From contig NC_079368.1 in the NCBI RefSeq assembly GCF_021018895.1, forward strand, positions 3,131,501 through 3,195,500: DNA of 64,000 nt, read 5' to 3'. This DNA is from Seriola aureovittata. Its lineage: Eukaryota; Chordata; Actinopteri; Carangiformes; Carangidae. Position numbers and translations under genes: made by a program. The notes beneath the pieces are model-generated. The model saw only the letters and a program-made list of their open reading frames with translations, was not told the DNA's origin and did no database searches. Below, one piece after another: positions 44,272-57,699 of this stretch (positions are counted from its first letter, which is position 1; every line of letters starts with the position of its first letter).

Positions 44272-47200
44272 GTAAATAGTGGGTGGTCTAAGGAGCCCCC
44301 CTGCTGAGTTAGTTTACACTGCAGCACAGGAATGTGACTATCCTTCATCCACGTGGGGGAGAAATTTACAGTTCCTGTTACAATGCACTTGTACGATATT
44401 TACAATTTAACAATCCTTTTACTTAAGTATCTGTTTAAGCTCTAAATTGACTTTTATCTGCTTTTAAGCCACGTACACTTTTAACACCTTGGTGGTTTTC
44501 AGCTCTATATTTGAACCAGATGAAGGATTTGAGTCGTCGGCCGTCTGGATCTGAAGTTATCAGAGAAACAAGCTGAGGAAATGTTAGACAGCTCAGCTCC
44601 CAGCTGCTGGAGACGTCCTGTCCTGTGTCGCTGAAGAGCGTCGGTGAATCTCTGAACAACTCCCATGATCCCGCGCTATTTCTTGGCGTCACCCGACGCC
44701 ATCTTTTGTTATTGTTTTGATCGAGAGAACCTTCAGATTAAATTATAGTAACATTCCCTTAGCTCTGCTAGCCATTCGTTTTGCTAGTATCACTAATTTA
44801 ACAGCAATTTTATCGTAAATTACAATTCACAATATCCCAACAAGGATTTATTTAAAGGTCAATAGTCGTCTAAATGTCTGGGTGTAACTGAACTGGTTGA
44901 ATACTATTACTAATACTAACATTTGTAGGTGATCAACATTGTTTCAACATTTAAATGGCTACATTTCATTTTGTCCTATTTCAACTACATGTTGGACGCA
45001 AACAGTTGTTGCCAGTTTACACTGGCTACACAGTCCTGCAGTGAATTCCTCCCTCCAGCATGTTGTTGAAACTGTTGTTGTTGAATCTTGATTCAGCTTT
45101 AAGGACATGCAGTTTGTGGTGCTGTTGAATTGCATTATGTTATACTGACATAACCATCTCACTCCTCAGAGACACGGGTATAAAAAGACAAAAAGGCTTC
45201 AGTCATGTAACTCTTTTCTCTTTTTCTTCATTTCGAAAAAAGACAGATTTATGGGGAATTTTAACCTTAACTTAATGAAATATATGCAAATAAGACGTTT
45301 CTAAATAACTTAAATTGATGATTTATGTGGAAGCACATCCCAATCTCCGAATGGGTAACGAGGCATTGGGTCTTGCCAAGGAAGAAAAATGTTTTGAATA
45401 AAAAATATGATAGTTTTCTTTAAAAAAAAAAAAAACTGTCTGTTGTACCAACAATGTTATGGGAGAGTCTTTTTTAAGTATGATAGTTTGTCACTCCTTC
45501 CTGAAATTCCTGACATTTACCTTCGTGGGAAGGAAATCAATGAGCCTGAGTTCCCCAAGAAAAAACATAGTGGCATTGTCACTAGAAAACAGCTTTATCC
45601 TGGGACCAGCAATAATGATAAAATGGACCTACAATAAAATATGTATCAATAAAGTTGATCTGATGTGAGTTTTGCTATTACCTCTTTGAAAAGTTGTATT
45701 ACGAAGTTTTGCGGGACAGAAGTTCTATTCTTTTTTTTTTTCTAGAGGTCACATATATTGAGTTTTACTATGTAATTCCCCTTGGTATCTGTCTTGGCAG
45801 AGATATACTGAACTATACTCAGTTCTTATGCTCGTCTTAGATCACTCTGCACCAGACAATTACTTATTGTTATTGCTTTTATGAGCCCTTGAGAAGACAC
45901 ACCGCACAGTGAGTTTTACAACTCAATAGAAATAGTAAATGGCATTCAGGTGTTACTGCCGACCTCTCGGAGTTTGTACCTGCTGCGATGTTCATTATTA
46001 AGGCGAAGTGTCACCTACTGAGCGTCAGGCCTGCTTCTTAACATTCACTTTGAATTGGACCGTGATATTTTGAGCTGACAGGTGAATAAGTGAGTCATTT
46101 TCACCTCATGCTTATCTTTCAATTATACATTTTAGTTACAGTGAAAGTAACAGAAGCAGATTTTCCATGCGTATGTGTCACCCGTCAACAGTCTTCCACA
46201 TGGGGCCCAAGGCTATAGACAACTCTTGCGGTTGATGTGGGCGGATGGGGGTGGGTGGAGGGTGGTTGCGGGGGGGTTTAGAGGTTGTGTATTTATTTAG
46301 GTTTTGCTCGTGTTTCCATGACTTCTTTCCCTCTCGGCTGTGACTCAGTGTGGTACAGCATCACTCTTCCACTACAGAATTTCCTGTTTGGGCCACCCTG
46401 ATGAAACAAATGTCTCTTGCTCACAATGCAAGTCAGCATGTGATCTCTTCAAGATGGAAGCATGTGGCTGTTGAACACATGGTCGAGAGTTAGGCCTGGG
46501 TCGCGTTAAGGTTCAACCTCAGTGGACGTGCTGAAGCTGTGAAATATCTCTGCCGCCGCTTGGCGACTCCCCAGAGAACACAGCCATCACATGGCACCCC
46601 CGGTCATACGACAGCACGAGTGGTTGTTTCTGAAGGCTTGAGCACATCGGGCAACACCGTGATGGCGGGAAGATGAGTTTGAGAGATGGAAGTTGGTTAA
46701 AGATGAATATAGACATCTCATCTCTGGGGAGTCGGGATGATGAAGCAGCTGTCTGAAGAAGCTCAGTGGAAGCAATTTTTCATTTATAACAAGGAACGTT
46801 CTCCACAGAGTTGGTACAGATCGCTTGAAACTTCAGTGTTTTGTTAGTGATGCAATGATGTCTTCAAATATTACATCTACAAGGGCTTTGCGATCATTAG
46901 CGCTGTAACAATTTTCTTTACATCAGGAAACTGAGACACATGAATTCAAATGAGAGATTACTTGAGGAGTTCTTTAAAATTGGAATTAGTCTTGGATAAA
47001 GAAAACAAATGTTCCTTATGTACTTAATGTAGATATGTACTTTTCTTCATATTAATAGCCTCTATATAATGGGACTAACAGTTGCAACCACAACATTCAT
47101 TGTTATCTACATGTTGAATTCACCTTACACAAGTTGCACAGAGTTACAAGTTACACAATGTTATTTAGACCAAACAAGAAAAAGATAGACTGGAGATGTG

Positions 47201-48974
47201 GACCACAGAATCTGAATGGTTTGGATGAAATTAACTAAAATGTAAAAATACATGTAGTATAGTGTGTAGGAAGTGAAGCTTCCCATAAAGACGCTAATAG
47301 TAAAGTCTAAGTGTGATCAGGGTTCCCATGGATCCTGAAAAAACCTGGAAACTTTTAGACCAGTCATTGAAAACACATGGAAAATGAGAGAAATATTTAC
47401 AATGCCCTGAAAAACAGTGTGTTATCCTGGGGTTATTTTATGAGAGTTTGTGTGTATGTGCGCTGATGTCAGATAACAACAAGACTAGGTCAAAACCTAG
47501 TTCATGTCTGGAGTGACTATGGTGAGATCCTGATTTTATAACTGCGACTGCAACACATAAATTGGAAGGCCCAGACTGAAAATTTCATAAAAGCTGCGTT
47601 TGCCCGGGCGCTGGCGTCGCAGAGGCTCTTCACCGTGAAACACTGTTCCACAGATATGCTCTAAAACCTATAGTGCACTTTCTCTGTACAAAGTCACTAT
47701 TCTTTGGATGGTTTTATAACCATCAGAACGTTCATCCCTTTCAGATCCCTTTGCAGTTGGCTTTCCCGAGAGGCCGGGTCTCTGTCTGCCTCTGGATGGT
47801 CTGGACTCAGTGGAAGTTGAATCCTCCGTGGCACTGGGGCCTCCCTTATGTTTTCCTTGTCAGTGGCTGGTAGGGGAAGAGTTTCCCCCACTCTGTCATA
47901 TTTATGGAGCAAAACAAACCCTTATCAAAGAAGAAAAAACCCCAACGTGGTTCTCATTATCACACCCACACCTTCTGTAACTGAACCTTCGATTTATGAG
48001 CCCAGCTTAGTGCCGAGTGGACTGCTGCACAGATGTTTCTGTTTTGTGACAGAGGGATGTAAATCATGGTTGGTGGCTTAAGTCAAATCATTTAGAACTG
48101 GCCTTCTCACTGTGCATGTGATATCCTGTAGATGTGTGTAACCTATTTCACACATAAAGATACACGCCTTCACTGAAGCAGGAAAATGGGTCACACACTT
48201 ATTGACACGAATTTAAGATGTTAAATGATGTAACCCAACATCAAACATTAATATCTGCTTAATGGAGTAATAATTTTCACAATAGTTCACAATCCGCACA
48301 TCTGCAGAGGTGAAATTAGCAATATATTTATAGCAAGGATAATGCATCTATCTTTTTAAACCATTAGTTACTAAATGAAAGATGGTTTTGTGGCTTGATG
48401 TCTGCCCTTCATAATGAAATTATTATTATGTAGATGTAGAGTTCCACTGGAGAACAGGAGACCATAATGTCTGTGTGTTTATATCACCTGTTGCACTAAG
48501 AACTGCAAGCTATTCAGTGTATAGAAAAGTAAGGTTCGTTTATCTTTACATCCTGGTTTTCACAGAGGATTAAATTAAAGACGGTACCTGGTGTGCGAGC
48601 CGTGCAAAGAATCTGTTTTAACTGCTTTAAATGATAATGGTAAATAGCCACATTTATCTAATTTCAAGGTCACAATTTCCACATGGGAAAGGGGAGGGGC
48701 ATGTCCCTGTCACCTTTATTGTTTCAGGTTGGTATTTTTTAACTGTAGTTCTCTTACCGTCCAGCCACCACAGTAACACACAGTCAATGTTGATATATTC
48801 ACATGGTTATTACTGTGCACTCAAAGCAATGAACTGAATGAGCAGTAGTGTGGTGTGGGGAGTCTTTTGTGGACTTCTGGCTTTTGTCTCTAGGCTACAT
48901 ACAGACCGCCTTATCTCACTGGTACCTGCAGACGCTACTCAGGGCTGAGAAAGGTAGTTGCAACTTCATTTGTA
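44272..48974. other. Intergenic or intronic stretch, no supported genes
   Basis: AT-rich sequence with short homopolymers and a G-rich patch at 46220-46275. A short open frame at 45459-45637 ends near AATAAA-type words and may be an old retroelement remnant. The block at about 46300-48600 is largely non-repetitive. No exon pair can be supported. Confidence 0.4.
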
Positions 48975-49260
48975 TGCCTCTGTGCCGGCGACGGCCAGAG
49001 CCCGTCCATCCGTCCCATTCTTCTGAACATAATATCTCAGTAACACCTTGATGACACACAAACATTCACTGAGACTCAAGAATGAACTGATTAGATTTTG
49101 GTGGTCAAAGGTCAAAGGTCAAGGTCACGGTGACCTCACAAAAGTAACTCAGGACTTCACACAGCAATAATGACAAAATTTCACACAAATGGTTCATACT
49201 TTATATTAGTCATGATAAACAGGGATGTAACCTGGAACTAGTCTGAGTGGAGAAGGGATA
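48975..49260 (-). repeat. Dispersed repeat carrying AGGTCA direct repeats, inverted partner of 52470-52800
   Basis: On the minus strand it runs from CACTCAGACTAG and TTACATCCCTGTTT through TATGAACCATTTGTGTGAAA and TGACCTTTGACCTTTGACC to GAATGGGACGGATGG. The same order occurs at 52470-52800 on the plus strand. No coding content. Confidence 0.78.
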
Positions 49261-49274
49261 CCACAGCAAGGCGG

Positions 49275-49790
49275 TAATTTTACATTTACTCATTTGGCAG
49301 ATGCTTTATTCCAAAGCGACTTGCAAGTGAGGGGCATTACTAAAGCTTCAGTGCAGTAGGACACCTTGGTGTACTACATCTATTCAATAAGGTGAAGGTC
49401 AAGGAGATGAGGTAAAGAAGTGCAGTGAAAGTGTAGTTAGACATGTAAGGGTGTTAGAGGTGTTAGGAGAGGATGTGATCTCTGAAGAGATGAGCCTTCA
49501 ACAGATTTTTGAAGAGGGATGCCTCTGCTCTGATAGCATCTGGTAGCTTGTTCCACCATCAGGGAACCGCAGACCAGAACAGTCTGGACTGAGACTGTCT
49601 TCTGTGTGAGGGTTTGGTAATGACAGACCACATTCCTTGGAGGAACACAGCGGCTGAGAAGGAGCATAAGGCTGAATGATGGAGTTCAAATAGATGGAGC
49701 AGATGATGGGAGTTAATCTGAAGGCAAGAAATAGCGACTTCAGGCGGTCATGAGTAGCCAGTGGAGGTCAATCAGTAGTGGACTCAGCAG
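49275..49790. repeat. Dispersed repeat unit with CATTTGGCAGATGC start
   Basis: It opens TTTACTCATTTGGCAGATGC then CCAAAGCGACTTGCAAGTG, a phrase also seen at 1747 and 3362. It continues through TAGCTTGTTCCACCATCAGG and related phrases known from fish interspersed repeats. No intact frame. Confidence 0.55.
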
Positions 49791-52469
49791 AACTCAACTT
49801 CAGTCAAAGCACCAACCTGTGATTAGTGGATGACCGTCTCTACCTCCCGAGTCACAGCTGACCTGAAAGAACTGCATGTCTAAACAACAGGTGTGTTTGG
49901 AGAGTGTGCATCCTGCCAGCAAGCCATGAAAATCACTTGTGAGTGGGTCCGAGCAGATGGAAATCCATTTACTTACTCATAGCCCCCTGTTAAAACAGCT
50001 GATTGTCATGGTTTTTGTCTGGACTACACATGTTAACTATTAGAGCTTAGGGCAGTGGAGTTCGGACAGAGAATCAGTTTCTCTCCTCTTTCCTGTCCAC
50101 CTTGGATTATATTACAGTCTTACTCAAAAAGACATTTAAATGTATTAAATCTGCCATTTGTTATAATGTGGGCTGTGACCGGCTTGTGGAAAGAAATTAC
50201 AAGCATTTTCTTAATGTCCCTGACGGGTCTGGAGAAGGAGACCATTGAACTTTATGAAAGGGTTCTTGACGTAAGTAGGTTCTCCAGACAAAAGCTTGGA
50301 GACAGGCAGCATGCTGGGATACGTACTGGAATGATAGAGTTAAAAGCTATAAATTTGAAAAGGCCGCTTCACTTTCAGCACCGTGCCTCTAAATCATTGT
50401 CTTCACACTAACAGCTTCTCTAAAGATGCCTGGATGAGCCGCGGCATCATAGCTAGCTTTAAGTAGCCATTCATTAGACATGCCAGCACTTAGCTAACTT
50501 TTACTTCTCAGTGTCACAGATACTGTTTTTTTTTTTTTAACAATGTAGAGGAGCAAAGGTTCTGTCTTTTCTGGAGCTATTGACAATGTAAAGGACAGTG
50601 TTTGTGCATTTCAAGCGCTCCAGAGAGGCTTTGATCATACACGTTCAAAGACTGGTGCACTACAAGCACCTGGATCGTCCTCGTGGTTTATAAGGTGCAA
50701 CAGTGTGGCAGAAATGATAATAATAGTTATTATTTCCATTTACTGCTGTTTGAAAGGTGGGTGTCAGTGTGGAATCTGAACATGAGCATTAGGCTGCAGG
50801 AACAGCAATGATGGAGAGGATTCACAAGAGATAAACAAAAAACAGGTTACGTCAAACAATCAGTAAGGTTTATTTACAATGTATTTTAGGCACCAAGGAG
50901 ATTTCAGCAACACACCAGGCTGCTGATGTTACTATTATTATGTGAATGTATGACCTTCTGGTAACAAGGAACCTCTAAGCCCACTAGTATTTACACAAAC
51001 TGTCATGTTTCATTTTTTTCTGAATCCCGTCAGAAAATTAATTTAGGAGCTCAGTGGCTGTCTCCCAACTCACCTGAAATAATACTGGCAGCTCATGGAG
51101 TCAAAGCATCAGCAGCACTATCTTGGCTTCCCACCTTTTTTTTTTTTACATTTAAATGGCGAAACCTTGCAACATGGCCGAGATTTCTCAGTATACATGT
51201 ATCACAAACTCAGGGAGTCGTATAAGATGAAACCTCAATTATGAATTATGACTTCTTTCCTTCCTTTTCTCCATAATTGTATGGCAGTTTTGTGAGCGAG
51301 GCCCATCTGGATGCCTTTTTTATTGCTGCTGTAAAGTGGTTGCAGCTCGTAACCAGTGTAACCAGTGCAGAGAAACATATTTCAATCAGGGAGGACGCCA
51401 TACTTCTACAGACGTTTATTTCGGTAATTAAAACATCTTTGACACTGACCCCATCAGTGAAATCAATTTATAGGGGTGAGACCCTGTGAATTGCTCATTC
51501 TTGAGATCCCCAGGGGAGCTTTAGATGGGGCCTGGACACTGGTGGAGAGGAGAGACAGCAGAGAGACTTAACAGCCAGGCTGCATTACTAACCAGGCGAA
51601 GGCCCTGGACCCTTCAGGCCGACAGACACCAGCTTCAGCATGTGGAAATTTACTTCTTCATATATTAATGTAGCACTACTAAAGCACAGTGTAAGCACTA
51701 CTTAATATTTCAATATGTTTTGTCCACTTAGAAACATGCTGTAAAAATAACACTGACTCATCCCCTTTTAAAGATGATATTGCGAACTTGGTAGTAAACA
51801 ATTGCCTTTAGGATGATCATTGAAACTACACTGATGAGAGCGGTGAGACTGAACCGACAGTTGTGAGCCATGAAACCAAAACACAAAGCTGAAAAAGGAT
51901 AAAAACAGTAGCTGAGGGAAACTGCTGATTTGGGTAATAAAACGATATCCTTCACATTACACACTGTGATTTAAAGGTCCCATATAGTATAAAGGCAGAT
52001 GTCCATGTCTTTATTATAATGTTCATGTCTCGTGTGTAATGTTTATATCATAAAGCAGGTCTCTGTGAAAGTACTGAGAAATGCACACAGCCTGTTTTCA
52101 GAAACTGAGCCTTAAAACCAGCCGTCAGGGCTTCTGTAACTTTGTGATGTCACAACTATACAGTCACTGCCCTCAGCCATGGCCCACCTGGATCCACCAT
52201 CCAACCTTTTTTTTACTTGTTCTATGTTTTACTTTATTGACAACACAGCACCAACATCATTCCTTCACTGAGCTAACAGCTGCAAGACAGAAAAAAGTTG
52301 TGGAACCTCTACACACTTACTTGATGTCAAGAGGTCAATATATCATTGAACAGCCTTCCCAGCCTCCCCCGATTGTAATGTTAGAGACCTGAACCCGAAT
52401 ACTATAGCATTTTAATCTGAATCTGACCATCTTGCATTATCAATGAAGTTAATATAAATAGAATGACTA
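49791..52469. other. Gene-free stretch, nothing recognised
   Basis: Mixed-composition sequence with T runs (50527, 51137). No exon, RNA gene or clear transposon end could be supported. Confidence 0.4.
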
Positions 52470-52800
52470 TGACTGATCAGTCTGAGTATCCCTCCTCCAC
52501 TCAGACTAGCTTCAGATTACATCCCTGTTTGTTCAGAGTCATATAAAATATGAACCATTTGTGTGAAATTTTGTCATAATTGCTGTCCTGTTATGTTATG
52601 GCTAAAAAGTGTTTGGTGCGGTCACTGTGACCTTGACCTTTGACCTTTGACCACCAAAATCTATTCAGTTCATCCTTGAGTCCAAGTCAAAGTTCTGCCG
52701 AGTTGTCACACAGATATCTTGTCCACGAGAATGGGACGAAAAAAATATACCTCCAGCTCTGCCTGCTGCCGGTGCGAAGGCATAAAAATATTGATTATAG
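52470..52800 (+). repeat. Dispersed repeat carrying AGGTCA direct repeats, partner of 48975-49260
   Basis: It contains CACTCAGACTAG, TTACATCCCTGTTT, TATGAACCATTTGTGTGAAA, TGACCTTTGACCTTTGACC and GAATGGGACG in the same order as the minus strand of 48975-49260. It is a non-coding dispersed family. Confidence 0.78.
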
Positions 52801-54899
52801 CAGCTTTAATTACAGCTACCTGAAGACAGTCCACACGACTTCTAGAAATGAACTCATAAAACACCTTGCCCACAGGGGGATAAAATAATTTAATTGGCTT
52901 CTTAATTAAAGTATAACTGTGTAAGAACAATGAATACATTAAGTGCTGTGGCATGTAAATGGAAAAACATGTAACCGTTGCATCATCAGTCCAATAGTGG
53001 TGTTATCGGCTTTGACGCACACAAGGGATCCTCAGGGATGAGAAAAGTAGATGATTTATGGTTAAAGTGGAACTAAAAAGTGATGACATGGCACATTGCT
53101 TTCCACAATCATACAGTGAGTGGCAGTGGGGGTGAACTCACCTCATGTCAAAGCTACATGGTTTCCTCCATTTCTGTGGCTCACCACAGAACCAACAGTT
53201 CAGCAGTGCGGCTTGAGCACAAAGACTCTCTCTGTTCTCTGAGATCTTCTATCCACCACAGGCTGGAGACTCTGACTGCTGTCTGCTCAGGGATCCTCTG
53301 GTTCAGCGCCACTTGGGGCCTCCGTATTTTACGCTCGCATTGAGATAGTTATCTAGACGTCACATTTGGTAATTGAACCTTTCAACGACATTAACACTGT
53401 GAGCGGCCTCCCCTTAGGGACACATCACCTCCCTGACAAAATGGCCCTTTTGAGATGTAGAGGGCAAAACTCAAGGGTGACTGCTACAAATAAAGTGTGG
53501 GGTCTTAAGTCTTAATAATAAACTGTCCGAGGAGAGGCACGCAGTTCAGAGGGGAGGCATGAACAAGCAGACAGGGGCAAGTCATCAGACTGGGTGGGGG
53601 AAGTGACTAACATTTTCCCTCTCCTCAACAACTTGTGCTTGAGGTGCCCTTGAGTATGTAACTTGACTCTAATGTGGTCTGGGGGAGCTGCTCCTCTACA
53701 AGAGTAGAATTCTGGTTGTAGCAGAAAGTGATGTGATGAAATCTGCAAAATCTTTCTTTTTCTTCAAACTTTGTTTAATTCTGGAAACATTTTAGGAGCT
53801 CGTTGCACATTACTCATAACAAGTCCGTTCTCATGACATCATTTTCTTTTGATGTTTCTTTTGTCTGGTCAGCCAGTGTTTTGCTTATGCTCATTATCCA
53901 GATCCATTTACTTCCCACAAAGAGGAAGCCACAAACCAAATCTCTTTGCAAATGCTTACTACATGTTTGTTTGAACTTGCATTCAAATTTCAGAACAAAG
54001 TAAATTTGCATCATACATTTGTGAAGAGTTCAACTTTGGTGAACATTGATACACAAATTTGTTGCCATTGACCAATTTAAAAACTTTGACAGAACAGAGA
54101 GAACCACAGAGTACAACATGGAGAAACCTCATCATATTAGCTTTGTCTCACTGGTTTTACTGGATGCTGCATGTCAGCCATGGTACTGCAACTAACAAAA
54201 GTCCCTGGCGCCCCAAAAAACATTTTCCTCACAGATCACCATTAGTAAAGAGACCTCTGTAAAATGATTATTATTATTATTATTATTTTACTGCATACAA
54301 GGTCAGTTATTGCTTTTTGTGTTGTGGCTATTTTAGCCATGAAAAGCTAATATTTGAAAAAGTTTTCCAAAGCCTAGCTAAGCTATTTTTATGTGCATAA
54401 CGCCAAAATAAAGTCTACATGACGAGCAAGTGGTTTGGGGCTCGGGAAACAGGTGGGTGGACAACTTTTATAGGAATTGAATGGGTGCCATTTTGGAGTT
54501 GGGTATCCACTTCTTATTACACAACTCAAAGCCATGAGACTTTTCCCCTTTGTATGGATTTTGCAAGAAAAGCATCTCCCTCCCTGTGTCAGCCGTCTGT
54601 CCTGGCTGAAGCAGCATTTTTCTCCAAACCAGCGTCCAGAGAGTGTACAGCTGAAAACACTGGCCATGTGTTTCAGTGCGTATGAGACAAATTTAACTTT
54701 TTTCGAAATGAGGACATAAGCCTGTACAGCTAAGAGGAAGGGAGGTTCCATCCATTACAATCATGGAACGTACAAACTTGGGGGTGTAATATCCCACTTA
54801 CACCATGGCCACTTGCCAACGAAATGCAACAACAACCACACACGCCATTTTTTTCCAACCCTCTGATACGACCCGTGGGAGCATCTACTAAAATAGCGC

Positions 54900-55270
54900 C
54901 GCTATGGCGGTAGGCGTACCACACCTCGGTTGTCATGGTTATGATAATAGACACGTGGACTGTGCAGACTATAACTTTGTTGCCATGGTTACTATGATAA
55001 TGGTCATGGCTTGGTTAGGTTTAGGAAAAGATGGTGACTGTACTTCCTCAACATTACACGTTCTTTGTTGTCATGGTTACAGAATAAACAGCTAGTTTCA
55101 AATGGGAATCGAACACTGCTCTCTCGTGTTCTGTTGACCCATCCATCCACCACAACCTCCTCCTGATGTGGACTTTGTCTCTCTTTATACTACGTCACCG
55201 CACTTTTCCCTTTGCTGTCATAATTATTACAACCACTAGATGTCGCCTAGCAACAAAACGTAACTATGAG
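54900..55270 (-). mobile_element. Possible tRNA-derived SINE or related dispersed repeat
   Basis: On the minus strand GTTCGATTCCC (complement of 55108-55118) resembles a Pol III B box. The adjoining TTAGGTTTAGGAAAAGATGG and TTGCCATGGTTAC words occur in many fish repeats. The A box and tail are not clear, so the class is tentative. Confidence 0.4.
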
Positions 55271-55924
55271 TTGACAACCTATGGGTTCATTTTTTAGAGG
55301 ACAGTTTCACAAAATGCCATATATAATCAAACTTGAAATATTTGCTGTTAATTTTCACATGTCACACATTTTTTATTTTACTTTCCTATTTTAATTATCA
55401 TGAAATATTTTTCCTGAGCCTCAGAATGCGTTTGATGTTTGCAAGGTTTGGCCGGGAAATGTGTCATTTATTTGTAATTTATAGAACTGGGGAAAGGGAA
55501 ATGTCACTGATTTCTGTCAATCAGAGAATAGCGATCTGTTCTGCTACACAATATCATTAAACAGTCCAGTCCTGTCCAGCAGAGATAACCTTACAGCGCT
55601 CTGTCTTTCAGGTACACAGTCAGACTCTCTCTCTCCTCTGTCACAGAAACAAAGACATGTTGTGCCCTCTCTTCCTTTCTCTCACTCCTCCAGTCTCACT
55701 CTCTCATGTGACTTGTCCACAGATGTGGTTTTGGGTGGATTTCCATTCCAGCCTTCTGTTATAAGTGTCTGGTTACTAAAAGGTAATCAACCTATAGCTG
55801 AGTGCTAGGCTGACCAGTGCCTGTGAGGGAAGAAACAAGATGTTTATGAGTGAAATTCTTTTCTTCATCTGTCTCTACTCTTTGATTCAGTCGACGCTTG
55901 AAGTCTGCACAGATAATGTCCTTG

Positions 55925-55955
55925 CAAAGCAAAGCAAAGCAAAGCAAAGCAAAGA
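55925..55955. repeat. Microsatellite (AAAGC)n
   Basis: Six tandem CAAAG units, ending before AAGGTCAG. Confidence 0.95.
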
Positions 55956-56199
55956 AGGTCAGTATGGAAATATTTTAACATTCAGGAAATTATTGGAGTC
56001 TTAACCAATGTGATAACACTACTGGTGAGTAAAGCAACACTAAAACTTTTCATGGTGTAATGCAAAGCTGGTAAGAAATTATAATGATATTTTCCGTTGG
56101 AATAAAGGAATTGCAACAAGTCATTTTTCTTTTTTTCCCCGTTTAGTTTTTGCTATTAGTTTTTTTATATAGTTCAAAAATCAACTTGTGTAGTCCACC

Positions 56200-56625
56200 A
56201 ACAGTGGATGTACACATCTGGTACCCCCCTAACACTATCTGGCTCTGAGGAACTATCCAGTTGCCCAGGTATTTCACAGCAGCTGCAGAGGGCTACATCT
56301 GGATCTCCAGCCCCAGCTCTTTCCCTGCCCACAACCTCAGGAGAGAGGGAAAGCCCTCTGGGATCCCTAGCTCCTCGGAGCAGATGTCCAGACCAGCAGT
56401 GGAACAATGTGCAACAAAAAAGACGAGGGGGGCCACAGACCACAGACATCGTCCATTCTTCAAGAACCAATTCGCTAACTTCATATGCCAGATGATGAAC
56501 TTGGTGAAGCCCAGTCCTTTACCCTACGCCTTGTGCCACTGTTGCACAGACTGGATAAGATGGAAACAAGTCAACATAAGCATTTTGAAAAACGCAAGAA
56601 CAAAAATGTGAATTTGTTTTGAAAG
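56200..56625 (+). pseudogene. Degenerate transposon-associated frame with BESS/Myb-like C-terminus
   Basis: A Ser/Pro-rich plus-strand frame (56208-56480) is followed in another frame by FTLRLVPLLHRLDKM and a basic EKRKNKN end (about 56490-56610). The pattern of a hydrophobic LVPLL-RL segment followed by a basic tail resembles BESS or Myb/SANT-type partners of Harbinger-class transposons. Frame breaks suggest a dead copy. Family placement is tentative. Confidence 0.4.
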
Positions 56626-56939
56626 TGACTCTTGTTGACTTCCACTAAGGTGCCGACTCAGGGAACTGCACTGAGACACTGGCAACTACTGACAAAGAAG
56701 AACTGATTTCTGGTAAATAGCGTAACCATAGTCGTTGGCCTAGGTCACTGATTGGCTGACCTAGATAATATATGGACCTGGACCTATAACCTAGAAGTTA
56801 TTATTACATTGTGTGCTTCTGTTTACACTGGTGCAACTTTTCTACTGGTCATGTGATTGGATGAGCAGCAGTCAGAGAAATGAGTTGGGGAGCCTCAGTA
56901 TATTACAGCTTCTTTTTCCATATTATTATTATGATGATT

Positions 56940-57690
56940 ATCATTATCATAACGTTTATTTATATAGCACTTTTCTTGACAAAGTTACAAAGTTCTTCAC
57001 AGAAAACTAAAACCAGATAGAAGAAAAGGTCAAAGAACCTGAGCAGAGGAAAAGAGCTGAAAACCATATATAACAAACATATCATATACTGTATGAACAT
57101 GCTGCAAAAGGATCTGACAATAAGTGAAGAGAGGCAATAAAATATGTAAAAACATTAATTAGGTATAAAACAATATAAATAAAACAAGTATCAGCCATTA
57201 CCAAAGGTTAAGACAAAGCAATGTGTTTTTAGAAGAGATTTGAAGGAAGTTAATGAGTGACAGCGTCTGATTTCGGCTGGGAGAGAGGTCCAGAGTGTCA
57301 AGGCTCTAATAGCAAAACCTAAGTCACCCTTACTCACAAACCTTGACCTTGGGGGGAACCAGCAGGCCTCCATCTGCAGATCTCAATTCTCGGTTGGGCA
57401 CATACCACATCAATAAATCAGATATGTAATTGGGAGCAGAGCCATTTAAAACCTTAAAAGTCAGCAATAAAACTTTAAAATCAATCCGAAATCTAACAGG
57501 GAGCCGACGAAGGGAGGCGAGCACCGGAGTTATGTGATTGTTCCTGCTAGTTCCAGTAATACGATGAGCAGCAGAGTTTTGTACGAGGTGAAGACGGTGG
57601 ATGGAGGCCTGGCTGATACCTGAATAGAGTGCATCACAATAATCAAGCCGAGAATAGATAAATGCATGTACAATGATCTGTAGGTCAGTG
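56940..57690 (+). repeat. Dispersed fish repeat, same family as 19200-19660
   Basis: It starts TTTATTTATATAGCACTTTT and ACAAAGTTCTTCACAG, and continues with AGTGACAGCGTCTGATTTCG, CAATAAATCAGATATGTAAT and TCACAATAATCAAGCCGAGA. It is non-coding in the plus sense; short minus-strand frames are incidental. Confidence 0.65.
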
Positions 57691-57699
57691 ATTGATAGA

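Noticed and set aside
45407..45668. Short frame ending near several AATAAA words, considered as a small gene
   Set aside because: No start context, splice sites or family similarity; more likely an old retroelement remnant.
47745..47869. Exon-like interval with TTTCAG before and GTAGGG after
   Set aside because: The peptide is not recognisable, the donor is weak and no compatible neighbour exon was found.
49120..49135. Palindrome GGTCACGGTGACC considered as an isolated regulatory site
   Set aside because: It lies inside a dispersed repeat family, so it is reported with that family and not as a separate site.
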